This document shows, one piece after another, positions 1 through 8,800 of a stretch of DNA of 33,277 nucleotides. The stretch is from an uncultured Bacteroidales bacterium (GTDB taxonomy: Bacteria; Bacteroidota; Bacteroidia; Bacteroidales; Bacteroidaceae): assembly GCA_902760315.1 (NCBI GenBank), contig CACWFV010000026.1:1-33277 (forward strand), read 5' to 3'. Position numbers and translations under genes: made by a program. Position 1 is the stretch's first letter, and every line of letters starts with the position of its first letter. The notes under the pieces were generated by a model. That model was given only the letters and a program-made list of their open reading frames with translations. It did no database searches and was not told the origin of the DNA.

Positions 1-1
1 A

Positions 2-190
2 CTGTATTTCGAATATCTCCTTTCTCCATGGGATTTTGCTGCTGCCTCATTGATTCTGCAAGAAGCAGGTGGTGTATGCTGCAGCCGTGAAGGCACGCCT
101 TTGGACTTTACGTCACCCTCCGGCGTTTTGGCTGCTAACAATCCGGAAAACCTTCAGCGCCTTACTTCAATAGTGAAAGGCTTCGTATGA
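2..190 (+). CDS. Inositol monophosphatase family protein, C-terminal 62 residues (5' end outside window)
   Basis: The gene runs in from the left edge; only the last 62 codons before TGA are visible. They contain the family's second signature, reading WDFAAASLILQEAGG, in which the Asp (11th visible residue) is a metal ligand that positions the substrate phosphate in inositol-monophosphatase/CysQ/FBPase-type enzymes. The family hydrolyses a phosphate monoester using Mg2+. Whether this member acts on inositol phosphate or on 3'-phosphoadenosine 5'-phosphate (CysQ) cannot be told from the tail alone. The sequence ends in the usual short helix after the motif, so the C-terminus looks intact. A perfect inverted repeat starts about 30 bp after the stop. 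Confidence 0.8.
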   Translation: MYFEYLLSPWDFAAASLILQEAGGVCCSREGTPLDFTSPSGVLAANNPENLQRLTSIVKGFV

Positions 191-221
191 GAAATATCTT
201 TAAACAAAAAAGCGAACTAAT

Positions 222-246
222 GAAACAGGTGACAGGTACCTGTTTC
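222..246. repeat. Perfect 9-bp inverted repeat, GAAACAGGT / ACCTGTTTC
   Basis: The left arm is 222-230 and the right arm 238-246, with a 7-bp loop (GACAGGT). It lies between the phosphatase stop and the promoter of the toxin-antitoxin pair. No T-tract follows, so it is not a clear terminator. It is about 50 bp upstream of the -33 box, further than a typical autoregulatory operator. Its left arm and loop are part of the 16-bp sequence repeated at 909-924. Confidence 0.6.
223..238. repeat. 16-bp direct repeat, copy 1, left of the YoeB-type module
   Basis: The sequence AAACAGGTGACAGGTA occurs here and again, identically, at 909-924. The two copies bracket the whole toxin-antitoxin pair. Internally it is built of two heptamers of the form ACAGGTN, so it could also be an independently recurring intergenic repeat. 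Confidence 0.7.
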
Positions 247-293
247 GCTATGATGATTTTATAGTCGTCCGTATCTTTTTTCAGTAACTTTTA

Positions 294-324
294 CTTGTTA
301 TTTCAGAATTTATATCTATCTTTG
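294..324 (+). promoter_or_regulatory. Promoter of the YoeB-type toxin-antitoxin operon
   Basis: The -7 box TATCTTTG at 317-324 fits the Bacteroidota consensus TAnnTTTG. A -33-like CTTG sits at 294-297 with a 19-bp spacer. Transcription should begin near 330, giving a leader of roughly 20 nt before the ATG at 349. Confidence 0.65.
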
Positions 325-348
325 CACTCAAATAGAGATTGATTGCTT

Positions 349-624
349 ATGACACAGATTATTCTTAACGTCGAAAATGCAAGTCTTATCCCAAGCCTTA
401 AAAAGATTTTGGGTGCGATAGAGGGGGTTACCATCAGTAAGCCCAAGAAGCCTTCGTACCGTGTCGATCCTTATGAGATAAGTCCTTCGGGCGATTCTTT
501 CTTTGCCGACTCTCGTAATGTGAAAGCTGTCGAAGAAGATATAGCCAAGGCTCATCAGCCTGGAGCAAAATTCACGCGTCTTGAAAGCAAAGAAGACATT
601 ACCGAATTTATCAATTCTCTGTAG
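349..624 (+). CDS. Antitoxin of a YoeB/Txe-type toxin-antitoxin pair
   Basis: This 91-residue acidic protein precedes a recognisable YoeB-family toxin with only 3 bp between stop and start, the usual antitoxin-first order. ATG at 349 is preferred over the TTG at 343 because it gives the usual MTQIILNVEN-type start and fits the promoter at 294-324. The N-terminal part (about residues 1-40) is a predicted beta-alpha segment, probably for dimerisation. The C-terminal half is charged, with a short helix ending in ITEFINSL, as expected for a toxin-wrapping tail. It does not look like the classical YefM Phd domain. Its assignment rests mainly on context and on resemblance to small Bacteroidales partners of Txe/YoeB toxins. 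By family analogy it should autorepress the operon. Confidence 0.75.
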   Translation: MTQIILNVENASLIPSLKKILGAIEGVTISKPKKPSYRVDPYEISPSGDSFFADSRNVKAVEEDIAKAHQPGAKFTRLESKEDITEFINSL

Positions 625-627
625 GAA

Positions 628-909
628 ATGACATACGCCATACTGCTTTCCGAACAGGCCAAGAAAGAGATTGCCGCCATCAAAAAGAGCGGTGACAAAC
701 CCACTATCAAGAAAATTACAAATATGCTTTTGGAACTTCAAGAGCATCCCCGTACAGGCACTGGTCAGGTGGAGCACCTGAAACACTACGTCTTTGAAGA
801 GACGTGGTCTCGTCGTATCAACAAACAGTACCGGATGATCTACGAGATCCACGATGCCGAAGTCTTTGTTGCTGTTATTTCCTTGCGTTCTCATTACGGC
901 CAGAAGTAA
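628..909 (+). CDS. yoeB: YoeB/Txe family toxin, ribosome-dependent mRNA endonuclease
   Basis: This 93-residue protein has the RelE/YoeB fold and a strong YoeB signature: VEHLKH, then WSRRINKQYRMIYEI, then a C-terminal RSHYGQK. The residues matching the catalytic Glu46, Arg65 and His83 of E. coli YoeB are Glu49, Arg69 and His89 here, and the C-terminal Tyr is Tyr90, so the active site looks intact. Members bind the ribosomal A site and cleave mRNA, halting translation until antitoxin is resynthesised. The gene is cotranscribed with the antitoxin at 349-624, with 3 bp between the ORFs. The stop codon at 907-909 abuts the right-hand copy of the 16-bp repeat. Confidence 0.9.
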   Translation: MTYAILLSEQAKKEIAAIKKSGDKPTIKKITNMLLELQEHPRTGTGQVEHLKHYVFEETWSRRINKQYRMIYEIHDAEVFVAVISLRSHYGQK

Positions 910-924
910 AACAGGTGACAGGTA
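909..924. repeat. 16-bp direct repeat, copy 2, right of the YoeB-type module
   Basis: This copy is identical to 223-238 and begins at the last base of the toxin stop codon. The right-hand arm that makes copy 1 palindromic is absent here. Confidence 0.7.
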
Positions 925-1085
925 TTGATTCACACCACAAAGATGATGACGAGGCAGGTTGAGCTGACCCACAGGGGAACCTCCTGCTTGTCAAGACTTT
1001 TTTGACGGAAGACGTAGCCGAGGTGGAAATAGAGCTGCAGTGTACACATGCTGCTGAGCAGGAAGTTATCCAGTTCTTCATTTTT

Positions 1086-1115
1086 AAAAAGGAAACGGGG
1101 ATGTACCCCGTCTCC
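1086..1115 (-). terminator. Intrinsic terminator of the giant surface-protein locus
   Basis: Read on the minus strand, GGAGACGGGG (1115-1106), a 5-nt loop and CCCCGTTTCC (1100-1091) form a 10-bp stem with one G-U pair. TTTTT (1090-1086) follows. It lies about 30 bp past the stop of the 567-aa frame and just past the stop (1131-1133) of the alternative reading frame. Confidence 0.75.
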
Positions 1116-1147
1116 TCGTTGTAATTGATATTATTTCTTCAGTTTAA

Positions 1148-2851
1148 TTACGACCTTGAGCTTTGCTCGAGCTCGTTCACGCTCGGAGGCTGGGTAGGCT
1201 TGCGGCCTATCTTCAAGCCCTGCAGCGTCCACCAGTCGGTGTCATCGTCATCGGCAGAACCATTGACCGCGCTAATGCCTGTCAGCAGGCTGCTCAGGTC
1301 GATGACGTATGGATCCCACGACGTGCCGATGTTGTCGTCGCTGACATACATCAGCGAGTTGTCGATGTCGATAATCTCGCCGTCGATACAGGAGCGCAGC
1401 GTCATGGGCTGTCCAGCTCCCTCGCCGCTGACCACGAGGTAGTAGATGCCGTTGCTGTTGGCGCGCGAGGCACCGCGGCACTCGTCGCCTACGAAGGCAG
1501 CCACCTCACAGGTGTCGATGGACGAGCCATCGATGCCGAGCAGGCGGATGGCCATCGTCATGTTACTCGGATAGAGGCCGCGGTCCACGGGGTGGAAGAT
1601 GCGCAGCTCGTCCTCCTCAGCGGCGCGTCGTGGTGCTGCCATGCGTGCCTTTGCCGATGCCGACGATGCCGCAGGATAGAGGAACGACTTCGCTATGCTG
1701 TCGCTGCTGCAGTAGAGGTAGCCGTGGCCGCCCTCCAGGGCTTTCAGGCTGCCCTCCCAGCCGTAGGGGCCGTAGATGGCCACGGCGGTCTGGCTCTTCA
1801 CGATGTCGCCCACCTTCGGGTTGGCGGCGGCCAGCGCCTCGTCGACGGTCATCGTCGTCAGCGGCGTGTAGGCTATCCAGTTCCAGCCCTTCGAGAGCGT
1901 GACGGCGCGTTCTGCGTCCTCCTTCAGCTGTCGGCCCGAGACGGCGAGCAGGCTGTTCGGGGCCTCCTTCTTCGTGGTGGGCAGGCGGTCAATGCGCAGC
2001 TTGTACATGGCGTTGGCCACGGGCTGCAGCGTGCCGTTCCACTCGGCGCCGTTGTAGTCACTGAACAGCGTGCGGTCCTTGATGAGCAGCTGCCAGTCGG
2101 CATAGTCGGCGAAGATGTGGTCGAGGTAGGGCGATTTCGGCACCACGCCGAAGGCTATCCAGTTCCAGTTCAGGTGTACGGGTATGAGCTGCTCCACGTT
2201 CTCGCTCTTCGTCCAGATGGCGGGATGGTCGAAGTTGCCTATCAGCCGGTCCTGCTGGAAGGTGATGTCGATGGGGGAGCCATCGACCGCGATCTGCGCG
2301 TCGGTGTAGGCTACGCCCTGCGTGGCGTCCCAGATGCGGAAGCTCAGCGTCTTGCCCATGTCGGCTGCGGGGGTGTCCTTGCCATAGACGGTCATCGTCA
2401 CGTAGGCTGCTCCGCGTACACGCTCCGGCGATGCCACGCCTCGGCACTCGTCGCCGATGAAGGCAGCCACCATGCTCTCCGCGTTCTCCATCAGTATGCC
2501 GTTGATGTACACCTGACCGACGATGCTCATCTGGTGCTCGTACTTCGTCGGGTCAACGGCCCACTGCGGCCGTTCGCCGCGCACCTTCATCACGATGCGC
2601 ATCGGCTCCTGTATGCCGTTGTTGCCCTGCAGACCGATGGTCGCGTCGTAGTTGCCCACGGGCGTCAGCGGGTTCACCCGGAAGCGCAGCGTCTTCGTCC
2701 TGAGCGGGCTCACGTCGTCGCTGCGCTCGCTATCGACGAGCGAGAGCCACTGCGGCATATTATATAAGGTGTAGTACTCCGTGCTGCCGCTCTTGTTCTC
2801 GATATCGACGTCGAAGGTATAGTCCTCGCCGTACTTCTTGATGACGTTCAC
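1148..2851 (-). CDS. C-terminal part (567 aa) of the giant exported LamG protein, separated by a -1 frame change
   Basis: This frame opens with GTG (2851-2849), which overlaps the TGA (2850-2848) of the 2691-aa ORF. It has no signal peptide and begins inside a beta-sandwich segment (NVIKKYGEDYTFDVDIENKSG), so it is best read as the detached end of the upstream protein. Two similar modules, each with the motif VAAF[IV]GDECRG (about residues 130-140 and 460-470), flank two copies of a GWNWIA-like segment (LNWNWIAFGV, LSKGWNWIAY). A sorting-type tail follows, with DWWTLQGLKIGRKPTQP. The last residues then depart from the expected pattern (see findings). If the frame change is real, this part is made only by re-initiation and would stay in the cytoplasm. 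A sequencing or assembly error at 2848-2860 would restore a single ORF of about 3258 aa. Confidence 0.7.
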   Translation of the reverse strand: MNVIKKYGEDYTFDVDIENKSGSTEYYTLYNMPQWLSLVDSERSDDVSPLRTKTLRFRVNPLTPVGNYDATIGLQGNNGIQEPMRIVMKVRGERPQWAVDPTKYEHQMSIVGQVYINGILMENAESMVAAFIGDECRGVASPERVRGAAYVTMTVYGKDTPAADMGKTLSFRIWDATQGVAYTDAQIAVDGSPIDITFQQDRLIGNFDHPAIWTKSENVEQLIPVHLNWNWIAFGVVPKSPYLDHIFADYADWQLLIKDRTLFSDYNGAEWNGTLQPVANAMYKLRIDRLPTTKKEAPNSLLAVSGRQLKEDAERAVTLSKGWNWIAYTPLTTMTVDEALAAANPKVGDIVKSQTAVAIYGPYGWEGSLKALEGGHGYLYCSSDSIAKSFLYPAASSASAKARMAAPRRAAEEDELRIFHPVDRGLYPSNMTMAIRLLGIDGSSIDTCEVAAFVGDECRGASRANSNGIYYLVVSGEGAGQPMTLRSCIDGEIIDIDNSLMYVSDDNIGTSWDPYVIDLSSLLTGISAVNGSADDDDTDWWTLQGLKIGRKPTQPPSVNELEQSSRS

Positions 2852-5800
2852 CGCACCTTGTCGACGGTGATGTTGAGCGTGGTGCCCTCCAGCTGGCGTG
2901 CCGTGAGGCCGACCATCGACAGGTTGATGACCACCTTGCGGTCCGAAGCCACGGGCGTGGCGGTGAGCACCGTCTCGTCGGGCGCGTTCTTCAGCGGCGG
3001 CGTGAGGGCGATCAGGCTCGTCGTGTCGGCGGGCAGCACCATGGCAGCGGCCTTCGGAACCATGTTCTCCAGCGCAATCACCTTCGTCGTGACGCCGTTC
3101 TCCTCGCCAGTCTTCTCGAAGGGATAGTAGGCCACGAGTCCGCGCGAATACACGTCGGCGGTGTCTATCGTGTTGTACATGTTGCTGAGCAGGCGGCTCT
3201 CGCTGAGCGCGGCGTGCCAGATGCGTATCTCATCGACGAGGGCCAGCATCTGGTTGTTCCTGCCCACGACGAGGCTGGTGCCCTGGATGGGCGGCACGTC
3301 GGCCTCGGGGATGACAGCCGTGCGCTGTCCGTCGAGGTAGAACGAGGCGGCCTGTCCGCGCACCACGTTCAGCGCGTAGTGGTGGTAGCGGCGCAGGTCG
3401 GGGAAGGCCTCATGGCTGGCCACCACCTGCGACTTCTTGCCGTAGTCGAGCACCAGGTTCTGCAGGCTGTCGAAGCGCAGGTGCAGGTTCGTCACCGTGT
3501 TCAGGTTCGTCATCGGGCTGTACGGGTTGGGCGTGGCGGTCTCAAACACCGTCTCGCCCTTCGGGTTGCCGCTCTTGTTGTACCACATTTCTATGGCGTA
3601 GCTCTCGCCATCGCTGGTGCCCACCTGCGTGATGTCGGCCATGACGCCCTCCGGCTTGTTGATCATCAGCCCGTAGTTCTTGTTCTCCAGCTTCCACATG
3701 TCCTTCACCACGAAGTCGTGCGTGTGGCGCAGGTCGCCGGCCACGGTGCCGTGGCCCTCGTCCATGGGCCAGAAGTTGGCCAGTCCATAGACGTAGCCGT
3801 CCTTGGCATTGTACTTCTCCTCGTTGGCTTTCGACAGGTCGCGGCAGTAGTTGTAGAGGCCCAGCGAGTGGATGTCGGCCTCCACGGGGCCGAGGTACAG
3901 GCGGTTGTCCGAGAGGTAGTGTACGGCCTGCACGTTCTCCATCGTCACCGGTCGGTTGCTGAACAGGTCGATGTTATCCTTGTCCTGCAGGGCCAGCATG
4001 TTGAACACCTTCTTCTCCGTGTCGTAGTTCAGGGCGAAGAACGTCCACTTGTCCTTCGGCACGGCGGCGTCGCTGCGGTAGGTGTTGTTGCCCATCGTCA
4101 CGGTGACGTAGCCGTCGTCGCCGATGCTCAGGGCGAAGTTGTCGGTCTTCTCGCCCAGGTGCAGGATGGTGCCCGCCTCGTGCCAGTTCAGCCAGAAGTC
4201 CATGGCGAAGCTGCTCGTCAGGAACACGGGGTTCACCGTGCGCGGCATCATCTCCTCGAAGGGCACCAGCTGGTAGGCCACGTCGTGATGCACCTCGCTG
4301 CTGTTCAGCTTCGCCGTGACGACGACGTTGTCGCCGCCCACGTAGCCCGGCACAATGTCCTCGTTGAACTCGATGGCCATCTGGTCGCCATAGCCCAGTA
4401 TGCCGTTGGTCGGCGCGGGCGTGTAGAGGTTGATGGGCAGCGTGCGGTCCTTGATGACGGCGGCCACGTCGCTATACACATGCACTTGCTCCGTGCCGTA
4501 GGGCGTGGTGGTGAAGGCGCGGAACTCGTAGTTGCCCTCGGGATAGGCCAGGTTGCTCGTCATGTCGAGTGCCAGGCGCAGGTCGCCCGTCTTGGGCAGC
4601 AGCTTGTGGCTCAGGCTGTCGCGGCCAATCGTGTCGTTCGGGTTCACCCACCACGTGTGCAGGTCGGTCCACTGCGTGCTGCCCTGGAAGCGGTACTGCA
4701 CGCCCACGTTCCTGAGGTTCTTGAACTGGCGGTTGAAGCCCTTCAGCCTCATCTGCAGCTCTCCGCCGGGCGTGTTGCTGTTCACCACCGGCTCGTCGAT
4801 GGCCAGCTCCACGGGCGACGACGACGGCACGAAGTGTACGTTCAGCTTGCACTCGTCGTAGATTTTGGCAGGCTGATACGACGATTCAAACCACAGTACG
4901 ACGCCTTCGTAGTCGAGCACGCTCTGGTCGGTCTGGCGCACGGTGATGACCTTCTTCACCGTCTCGCCGGCGGGTATCATCACGCCGCGGCCGTTGGCAG
5001 GCACACCGTCCATCAGCACCTCTAAGCCTTGCTGGTTGTGAATCTCAGCCACGTCGAGTAGGTAGGTGAACGGATACGTCTGGTGGACCGTCGTGCCGTT
5101 GGTCAGGTGCAGGGTGAACTGCCCCGTGCCGCCGGCAGGAATGTCGGTCAGCGTGGCGCTCGTGCCGCCTACCTCGCCGTCGGTGCTGATGCGTATGACG
5201 GGCTGCTCCATGCGCTCCGTGCCGTAGGAGATGACGTGCTTCTTCTCCGGCTCATAGTATCGGGCCAGCTCCTCGCCCTCGTAGGGGTTGTAGCTCTGGC
5301 CGCCGCGCAGCAGGAAGATGTCGCTCCACCCCTTGGGCGATTTGTAGATATCAACGGTGAAGTCGGTGCCGGGATTGCCGTCGCTCAGATCGTAGTCAAA
5401 CTCGGCATAGGTCTTTGTGTTATCAAGCGAATCGCCTACGACTTCACTGCCGGTATAGCCGTTTTCTGTCTTCAGCGTCCAGTTGGTGCCAAATTCCAAA
5501 GTCGTTAGACATGCCCTCAGTACATGCTTCACCTCATAGACACCCCCCACACTTCCGGAGTGTGTGTCCGTATTCGTTTTGGTGGTGTCACGCCTTTCAG
5601 AATAGGTATAGCTCGTTCCACCGTCGAATGAGCGGTTGCCTTTGCTGCACTCGGGGTTCTGGAAGGCATCCAACTTGTCTTTCTCGTTTTCTCTCAGACG
5701 CTCTTTCCACTGGCTTATCTGCTGGTTGTAGTGCAACACCATGTCCTGCGACATGCCCCCTCGCTTCACTTTCCAGATGTATGTGCTGTCCTGGCCGTAA

Positions 5801-8800
5801 TTGGCATCGGATGGCTCCTTCCACGTCAGGTACACGTCCTGGTCCGTGTTGTTTTCATAGTTCACGGCGGTCAGGCTGTCGGCATACTCCAGGAGCGAGT
5901 TGCGCGTGTCTATCAGTTTCGGTATCATGGTCTCCTCTATCTCACGTGTGGTGTACATGAAGTCAGTGGCGATTCTGTCATTGACGCTCACGGCCTCCTT
6001 CAGCCCTAAGACGATGCCGCTGGCCTCGCGGTGGAAGCCCAGCTTGCGGCAGGTGCCGATGATATAGTTGTGCGACTTTCCGATGAACACGTCGCCCATG
6101 GACCCCACATACCGCGAGCCGGTACTGGTGCTGATGTTCGATGCTTGTGTATAGACGTAGGTATTCTCTCGCTTATTGGTCCAGGAATACTGGCCTGTGA
6201 TGCCGGCAACCATCGTCGTTGTGGCCTTGGATGAGCTGACAATGGCCACGCCCATGCCAGTTACATTGACAACATCGGAGCCCCATATAATATCAATGAG
6301 TCCACTCTCTTTCGAATAAAAACCGTTTGTGCGGCTCTCTATCTTGGTCCAGGTCTTTCCTTCCTTCCATGTGGTCTTGCTCTTGGCTCCGGGCGGGTCG
6401 CGCAGCACCATATCCACGTGGTCGGGGCCTTCGGTGATGAAGTTGTTGGCATTGGTCAGTTCGCCAAAGACGATGCCGTCCAGCGACTGTCCGCTGTAGG
6501 TGCGCTTGTTGCGCTCGAAGGTCATGCTGTAGCGGCGCGTGTAGGGGTACGTCACGTTGGGGGCGCCAGTGGTGAACTTGATGCTGAATTTACCCATATC
6601 GTCCAATTTCACCTGGTTCCTCTTCAGATTATAGATGTCACCATCCTTCAGGTCGGTCCTACTTGGATCGGTGACCCTGGCCACCACGTCCTGTTCGCTG
6701 CTCATTTCGTTGGCAATGGTCACCACCTGCCCGTTCAGGGCTACGGTGTCGTTCACCGCCTTGTCCGTGCCCTTGTCGTAGTTGGTGTATACCTCATAGC
6801 CACGCAAGTTGAAGAAATATTCCTTGTCGCGGGCAAAGACGGGGTACTTGTAGGTGTAGTAGATGCTGCCGTCGGCCTTCTCCACCCAGATGTCCTTGAT
6901 GTCAACCTGCTCAATGCTGCTCAGGGGGTATTCCAGCATCTCCTGCTCGCCGAAGGCTTTGCTGCCCTCCTGTGTCACGACGAGCTGCGGCTGGGCGAAG
7001 TAGGTCTTCACCATCTTCGTGTTGTAGCTGTACTTCACCCACGTGGTATCGGCACTGTTTTCCAACACCATGCGCACCGAGTCGCTGCGCATGTCGTTGC
7101 GTGCGCTGGTCATGTCTATTTCCGGCAGTTCGGTGAACTCTATCGGGTTGGCCGACTTGTTCGACTCCACCTTGATGCTCTTCACCGTGTATTTCAGCGG
7201 GGGCAGCAAGGCGGAGAACTCGCCCGTCACGGAGTCGGTGTGTATGAAGATGTAGTGGTCCTCGCCGTTGCGGAAGCCGGTGTGGGTATGGCTGTTCACG
7301 CTCACCGTGTCGCTCGCCCACGTGCGGTTCTGCTGGTGGGTCTCGGTGGTGCCTGTCTTGCAGTTGAACGACAGCTTCTCGCTGTTCACCTTCAGCGTAA
7401 TCTTGGCCACGCCGATGTTGTTCACCGACGGTCTGCCCACGATGCGCTCGTTCCGGCCGAAGCCCACGCCCAGCGAGTCGTTGCGCTCGCCGCCGGCCAC
7501 GCGGCCCACGAAGTTCACCAGCGTGGAGTCCTGGAAGTTGTAGTTCACGGCGTCGTTGAAGTTATACCTGCCGGTCAGGGGGAAGCGTCCGCCGCCCACC
7601 ATCTTGTGGTTGTCGAGCTTCACCTCCACGTAGTGCTCGCCTATGGGCACGCTCACCTCGTAGTAGCCCTCGTCGTCGGTCTTCACCGACTCGCCGTCCT
7701 TCGACTGCGGCTGGCCGTCCACATAGAGTATGGCGCCCTCCACGGGGATGTTGGTGTCCACGTAGTGTACCTTGCCCTTCATGGGGAAGCTCGACACGTC
7801 CTCGAAGTCGATGTTGTTGGCCGTCAGGCTCGTCGGGCTGACGAACATCGAGCGCGTGCCGGGCGAGAACTCGTGGATGCCCATCATCGGAGCCACCTCG
7901 TAGTTGGTGCCACCGCTCTGGAAGGGGATGCCCTTGATGATATAGTTACCCTTGCTGTCGGTCATGCCGTAGAGTTTCAGCCGCTGCGGACTGTTGGCGT
8001 CGGGCAGCACGTTGGCGCCCACCTCGGGGTGGTTCAGCTGGTAGAGGCCGTCCTGGCAGGCTATGTCGAAGGCGTAGCGCTTCACGCTCAGGCCCTCGTC
8101 GAGGGGCCAGTAGAGCACCATGCCCTGCTCCGTGCCGCCCAGGATGCGGGCGTAGGTCTCGGTAATCTCGTCCTCGCTGAGGGCGCGCTTCCACAGGCGC
8201 ACGTCGTCCACGTGGCCCTTGAAGCCGTTGCCCTGTGTGCGCGTAGCCGCCGGACCGCCGATGCTCAGCGTGGGCAGCGTGGCCGTGGTGCTGCCCACGG
8301 CGTTCCAGGTGGTGGCGGCAGCGGTCATCGTGGCCTTCTGCAGCGACTCCGTGCCGGTGTAGAACGTCCACGTGCCGCCGCTATAGACGGCTGCCACGTG
8401 GGTGAAGTCGATGTTGTCGAACACGAGGTTCTGGAACTCCTTCTCCGTCTTGCCGCCCTTCGAGCGGTCGATGGCATAGAGGTGGAAGCGGCCGCCCGAC
8501 TCCTTCACGCCTATCTCTAAGGCGCCGGCTATCTGCACTATCTGCTGCTGCGACGCGCCGCCGGCTGCCGTGCTCTGCGGACGCGCCCACAGCTGCAGCG
8601 TCAGCGGCTGCTGGCCGTTGAGCACGCTCTCATACGTACTGCCGTCGGCACGCCACTGCAGGCCCTCGCCCTCGCCGTCGATGCGGCGCGAGAAGTACTG
8701 CGGCTGGTTGTCGTCGGTGGTGCTCGCCTTCACCAGGTTCACCCTTACGCCCTCCACCGCCGTGCCGGAGCCGTAGGCGATGTGGCCGGTGATGGTGCCG

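Noticed and set aside
328-972. 214-codon open frame on the minus strand covering the whole YoeB-type module
   Set aside because: It is antisense to two well-supported genes and has no recognisable protein character; the catalytic residues of the toxin fix the coding strand as plus.
963-1124. 54-codon open frame without a start codon (DPQGNLLLVKTFLTEDVAEVEIEL...)
   Set aside because: It has no initiator, overlaps the intrinsic terminator of the opposite strand and resembles no family I know; it may be a gene fossil but cannot be supported.
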